The translations under genes were made by a program, and so were the position numbers. Below, in pieces: positions 16,767 to 18,861 of a DNA stretch of 18,861 nt. A model generated the notes under the pieces. That model saw nothing but the letters and a program-made list of their open reading frames with translations, was not told the DNA's origin and did no database searches. Within the stretch, counting starts at the first letter, position 1; every line of letters starts with the position of its first letter. Origin of the DNA: JBFXAN01 sp050184225 (GTDB lineage Bacteria > Chloroflexota > Dehalococcoidia > CAUJGQ01); contig JBFXAN010000129.1 of NCBI GenBank assembly GCA_050184225.1, positions 1-18,861 on the forward strand, given 5' to 3'.

Positions 16767-16858
16767 CTGCGAGCGCCGCCACATTGCCCGCCCGGTGCTC
16801 GAAGCGGACAGCTCGCGCCCTGGGTGCCCGGCGATCTTTCTGACCGAGCCTATTCACA
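16767..16858 (-). repeat. Duplicated 3' flank, copy behind precursor 1
   Basis: This 92-bp block aligns without gaps to 17394-17485, about 80% identical by hand (74 of 92). It starts inside the last codons of the precursor gene and runs through its stop into the non-coding flank. The best conserved parts are the outer 16 bases (CTGCGAGCGCCGCCAC) and the part around GTGCCCGGCGATCT. The precursor gene and its 3' flank were therefore duplicated together. Confidence 0.7.
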
Positions 16859-17188
16859 TGCCGGCGAGCACTGTGCGCCCGAGCAGCCCATACAAGTACA
16901 ACTATCGGAGGCATCCCAGCCGCCGCCCGCGACTGCGGCCAAGTCGGCGTCGGTGAGCTCGCCCTCCGGCAGTGTATCCGGTGCGGGCGGTATCACCAGA
17001 TAGAGGGTCGTGGGCGTCTCCTGCACCACCTGGATGGTGATGCCTTCTGGGAGCTGCACCCCGAGGGCGGCTTCCACCGCCTGGCGGGGATTCTCCTGTA
17101 GCTGCTGGGCGAAGGCGGCATCAGTCCACGCCCGCTTGATCAACTGCAGCTCCACATCTCGGCGCGTGGGGGACGGTTGCGTTGTCAC
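16850..17188 (-). CDS. NHLP-leader lanthipeptide precursor 1 (GTG start)
   Basis: The start is set at GTG 17188 by alignment with the two sister genes and by an AGGGAG site 7 nt upstream. An in-frame ATG at 17221 would add 11 residues that the sisters lack. The 112-aa product has an 89-residue nitrile-hydratase-like leader (RRDVELQLIKRAWTDAAF; ETPTTLYLVIPP; ELTDADLAAVAGG) ending in Gly-Gly, then a 23-residue core. In core numbering Cys are at 8, 10, 13, 18 and 22 and Ser/Thr at 5, 7, 9, 14 and 19, so the two counts are equal and up to five thioether rings are possible. The core begins Gly-Trp and ends Cys-Glu. It is the substrate of LanM and then of the C39 exporter. It is the last of three tandem precursors and the one next to lanM. 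Confidence 0.93.
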   Translation of the reverse strand: MTTQPSPTRRDVELQLIKRAWTDAAFAQQLQENPRQAVEAALGVQLPEGITIQVVQETPTTLYLVIPPAPDTLPEGELTDADLAAVAGGGWDASDSCTCMGCSGAQCSPACE

Positions 17189-17476
17189 TCCGGTGCTCCC
17201 TTCGTAGCTCTGCGACTTCATCTGTGCCGGCAGCGCGCCGAGCTCCGGGACCCTGGCTTCCTCGCGTCCTCGGTGACCGTGGGGCGCACCCCTCCGCTAC
17301 CACATGACCGATGATCGCTCGTCTTGCCTCCTGGCCGCGTCACGACGCCGCTCGGTCGATCGACTAATCGGAGCCGCGCCGCCCACTCCTATACTGCGAG
17401 CGCCGCCACGCTGCCTGTCCCGTGCCCGAGGCGAACAGGCAACACCGTGTGTGCCCGGCGATCTATCTGACCGGAC
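17189..17476. other. 288-bp spacer between precursors 2 and 1
   Basis: Apart from the duplicated 3' flank of precursor 2 (17394-17485) it holds no gene. A 10-bp perfect palindrome GTCGATCGAC lies at 17355-17364. No strong hairpin like that before precursor 2 was found, and no convincing promoter. Confidence 0.4.
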
Positions 17477-17485
17477 CTATTCACA
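17394..17485 (-). repeat. Duplicated 3' flank, copy behind precursor 2
   Basis: This is the partner of 16767-16858, with the same length and no gaps. In this copy TGCCTGT and ACAGGCA can form a 7-bp stem that is not kept in the other copy, so the conserved feature is not obviously that hairpin. Behind precursor 3 only a vague similarity (GTTGCCTGCGTCCCG region near 17905) is seen. Confidence 0.65.
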
Positions 17486-17821
17486 CCCCGGGCAGTACGA
17501 TACGCACGTGGCGCCACCAGAACAATTATCGTTACCGGTGTCAAAACCCCAGCCGCCGCCCGCCACCGCGGCCAGGTCGGCATCGGTGAGATCGCCTTCA
17601 GGCAGCCTGTCCGGCGCTGGCGGTACCACCAGGTAGAGCGTGGTGGGTGTCTCCTGCACTACCTGAATCGTGATCTCCGCCGGCAGCTGCACGCCCAGCG
17701 CGTCCTCGATCGCCCGGCGGGGGTCCTCCTGCAGTTGCTGCGCGAAGGCCTCGTCGGTCCACGCCCGCTTGATCAATTGCAGCTCGACATCGCGGCGGGT
17801 GGGGGTCGGTGGCGTTGTCAT
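17477..17821 (-). CDS. NHLP-leader lanthipeptide precursor 2
   Basis: ATG 17821 has an AGGGAG site 10 nt upstream and matches the sister start (MTTPPTPTRRDVE). An extension of the frame to 17998 overlaps precursor 3 and is not supported. The 114-aa product has the same 89-residue leader length, about 85% identical to precursor 1 by hand, ending AAVAGG. The 25-residue core starts Gly-Trp-Gly-Phe and has Cys at 11, 17, 21 and 24 and Ser/Thr at 6, 12, 16 and 19, again in equal number. It ends CPGCE. The core shares almost nothing with the other two beyond Cys content, an early Trp and a final Glu, so conserved leader with variable core is evident. A strong hairpin lies just before its ribosome binding site. 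Confidence 0.94.
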   Translation of the reverse strand: MTTPPTPTRRDVELQLIKRAWTDEAFAQQLQEDPRRAIEDALGVQLPAEITIQVVQETPTTLYLVVPPAPDRLPEGDLTDADLAAVAGGGWGFDTGNDNCSGGATCVSYCPGCE

Positions 17822-17842
17822 CTGGTTCCCGCTCCCTTGACT

Positions 17843-17884
17843 GCTCGGATGCGGCGTCCCGCGCGCTCGGCGCCGCATCCGAGC
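17843..17884 (-). promoter_or_regulatory. Perfect 14-bp hairpin between precursors 3 and 2
   Basis: GCTCGGATGCGGCG (17843-17856) is exactly complementary to CGCCGCATCCGAGC (17871-17884) around a 14-nt GC-rich loop. In the transcript the stem starts 56 nt after the precursor 3 stop and ends 21 nt before the precursor 2 start codon. No U-run follows, so a classic rho-independent terminator is not indicated. RNA processing, 3'-end protection of the precursor 3 message or partial read-through are more likely. Confidence 0.7.
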
Positions 17885-17939
17885 TTGGCGCCGGTGCGCC
17901 GCGTTGCCTGCGTCCCGAAGGGTGGGGACGACTCGGTCG

Positions 17940-18284
17940 TCATTCGGTTGGACAGCCAACTTCGGTGCACACTCCGCAGGTGCAGTTCGTTGGCCCACAG
18001 CTACCCCAAGCGCTCGCGCCGCCGGCCACGTCAGCCAAGTCGGCGTCGGTGAGTTCGCCCGCCGGCAGTGTGTCCGGCTGAGGCGGTATCACAAGGTACA
18101 GCGTGGTGGGCGTCTCCTGCAGCACCTGAACCGCAATGCCCTCAGGGAGATCCACGCCGAGCACCTGCTCCACCGCCTGGCGGGGGTTCTCCTGCAGTTG
18201 TTGGGCGAAGGCCGCATCGCTCCAGGCGCGCTTGATCAGCTGCAGTTCCACGTCCCGGCGCGTGGGAGTTGGCGGCATCGTCAT
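17940..18284 (-). CDS. NHLP-leader lanthipeptide precursor 3 (first gene of the operon)
   Basis: ATG 18284 has the best ribosome binding site of the three (GGAGGAG, about 6 nt away). The 114-aa product has an 89-residue NHLP leader (MTMPPTPTRRDVELQLIKRA; ETPTTLYLVIPP; ELTDADLADVAGG) and a 25-residue core. The core has Cys at 7, 12, 14, 17 and 22 and Ser/Thr at 2, 6, 10, 13, 18 and 24, and includes the dense segment TNCTCGVCTEVGC. It starts Ala-Ser-Ala-Trp and ends in Glu. NHLP leaders derive from the nitrile hydratase alpha-subunit fold and are recognised by LanM and the C39 protease. Being first in the operon with the strongest site, it may be the most expressed of the set. Confidence 0.95.
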   Translation of the reverse strand: MTMPPTPTRRDVELQLIKRAWSDAAFAQQLQENPRQAVEQVLGVDLPEGIAVQVLQETPTTLYLVIPPQPDTLPAGELTDADLADVAGGASAWGSCGPTNCTCGVCTEVGCPTE

Positions 18285-18480
18285 CTTGCTCCTCCTGCCG
18301 TGCGGATCGGGTCACTCCACCCACCGGCAAATCCGCAAACGTCGGCAGAATCATAGCGCATCCTGCTCCGCGACGCGCAGCCTGATGTACGGCGGTAAGG
18401 CGGCTGCCACCGGCAACCTCGCGGCCCTCGGCAGAGAGCGGCCGTGCTCGTTACTGCCTGTTGCACGAGAAAGCGAATCG
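18285..18480. other. Upstream region of the lanthipeptide operon
   Basis: No gene is seen. On the minus strand TATGAT at 18355-18350 could be the -10 box of the operon, giving a leader of about 60 nt, but the bases at the -35 position do not resemble TTGACA. TGCGGAT (18301-18307) and ATCCGCA (18331-18337) could pair within that leader. No regulator gene lies beside it. Confidence 0.3.
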
Positions 18481-18555
18481 TCCCTGGGAGCGCGGGCATC
18501 CTGCCCGCATAAAGTCCAGCCGACCATGCGGGCAAGATGCCCGCGCTCCCAGGGA
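18481..18555. repeat. Nested 30-bp inverted repeat ('ARASCPH' type intergenic element)
   Basis: The arms 18481-18510 and 18526-18555 are complementary over 30 bp with one mismatch (CATCC against CATCT), around a 15-nt loop. Each arm is itself a small hairpin, GCGGGCA and TGCCCGC around three bases, so a cruciform or cloverleaf-like fold is possible. Translations read ARASCPH, AGCPRSQG or ERGHLARM, strings that I recall from dispersed repeats wrongly called as small proteins in several GC-rich genomes. It separates the minus-strand operon from the plus-strand gene at 18630 and could terminate or insulate transcription. Confidence 0.75.
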
Positions 18556-18629
18556 CACAGGAATATCCTTAATGGTAGAATAGCGCGCACAAGAAGATTG
18601 ATTTGTCATGTGCAATCGAAGAGGCCAGC

Positions 18630-18861
18630 ATGAATGCACAAGCAGAAAAGCTTCGGAGACGTTATGGTGAGTTTATTTACCGCAGTTACAGTGTTGTGGT
18701 AGTCGGGGATGATCTGGGCCTGCGTTTTTCATTCGAAGTCAAACCCGACATTTAATTCACGTCGAGTGTTTTATTGCGAGGATTGTTAACGCGCGCATCG
18801 CGATTTGATCAGGCAGTGCTCCATAATCTAGAGTTCCATGTGGGCATGATGGTGATCCCGA
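18630..18861 (+). pseudogene. Start of an unrecognised gene with an in-frame stop, cut by the window end
   Basis: ATG 18630 follows AGAGG and encodes MNAQAEKLRRRYGEFIYRSY, then VVVVGDDLGLRFSFEVKPDI, before TAA at 18753-18755. In the same frame after the stop the sequence continues protein-like, as RFDQAVLHNLEFHVGMMVIP, to the window edge. This pattern (Tyr-rich strand, F-x-F strand, then LEFHVGM) loosely recalls MurL-like amino-acid epimerase N-termini, but I cannot confirm that. The DNA here is clearly more AT-rich than the operon. A possible -10 box TAGAAT lies at 18576-18581. Either a one-codon nonsense mutation made a pseudogene, or a 41-aa peptide is made. Confidence 0.45.

Noticed and set aside
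16687..16914. Minus-strand frame behind precursor 1 resembling one behind precursor 2 (VNRLGQKDRR against VNRSGQIDRR)
   Set aside because: The similarity follows from the duplicated 92-bp flank. There is no start with a ribosome binding site, and the frame overlaps the precursor out of phase.
17355..17364. 10-bp palindrome GTCGATCGAC as an operator
   Set aside because: It is a single short site with no second copy or nearby promoter.
17822..17998. 59-residue N-terminal extension of precursor 2
   Set aside because: It runs through the hairpin and over the precursor 3 end. The sister genes and ribosome binding site place the start at 17821.
18301..18337. 7-bp inverted repeat in the presumed leader of precursor 3
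   Set aside because: It is short, with a 23-nt loop, and could easily occur by chance in GC-rich DNA; noted only within the upstream region entry.

Overview
The window is GC-rich bacterial DNA. It holds a complete ribosomal-peptide (class II lanthipeptide) operon of the NHLP/NHLM type, next to a stretch of decaying catabolic genes. No rRNA, tRNA or CRISPR array was seen. The taxon cannot be fixed from sequence alone. High GC, Shine-Dalgarno starts, many CoA/acyl-CoA catabolic genes and intergenic palindromes of the 'PSPGPSPR' and 'ARASCPH' types would suit a Chloroflexota (Thermomicrobia-like) genome, but this is a weak inference.

Left part (1-7100). Small intact genes are mixed with gene remains. 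Intact or nearly so are an unassigned 132-aa protein, a TetR-family regulator, a MOSC-domain protein and a PaaI-type hotdog thioesterase. An SDR oxidoreductase has an intact catalytic core but a spoiled C-terminus. The remains are an amidohydrolase and a family III CoA-transferase that run tail to tail into one breakpoint near 985; a Gfo/Idh/MocA oxidoreductase with frameshifts and an internal stop; an in-frame chimera of a CoA-transferase piece and the C-terminus of an acyl-CoA carboxylase carboxyltransferase subunit; a probable thioesterase scrap; an SDR N-terminus; an orphan gene start with its own promoter-like sequence; and a dipeptide-type ABC permease fragment.

Right part (7341-18284, all minus strand). 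In transcription order this has three precursor peptide genes (starts at 18284, 17821 and 17188), a LanM synthetase (16683-13390), an HlyD-like membrane fusion protein (13382-12501), a C39 peptidase-containing ABC exporter (12484-10256) and a second ABC exporter subunit with a long non-peptidase N-terminal region (10241-7341). The last four genes are 7-16 nt apart and surely form one transcript. The precursors share an 89-residue nitrile-hydratase-like leader ending in Gly-Gly, and have unrelated 23-25-residue cores rich in Cys, Ser and Thr. LanM should dehydrate Ser/Thr and form (methyl)lanthionines, the C39 domain should cut after Gly-Gly, and the two ABC proteins plus HlyD should export the products. 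The LanM zinc site is the three-cysteine 'CCG' type, the form found in ProcM-like substrate-tolerant enzymes, which fits one enzyme serving three different cores.

The precursor region also has non-coding structure: a perfect 14-bp hairpin before the second precursor, a 9-bp hairpin and a 9-bp direct repeat before lanM, and a duplicated 92-bp 3' flank behind two precursors. Upstream of the operon lies a 75-bp nested palindrome, and then the start of a plus-strand gene that carries an in-frame TAA and runs off the window.
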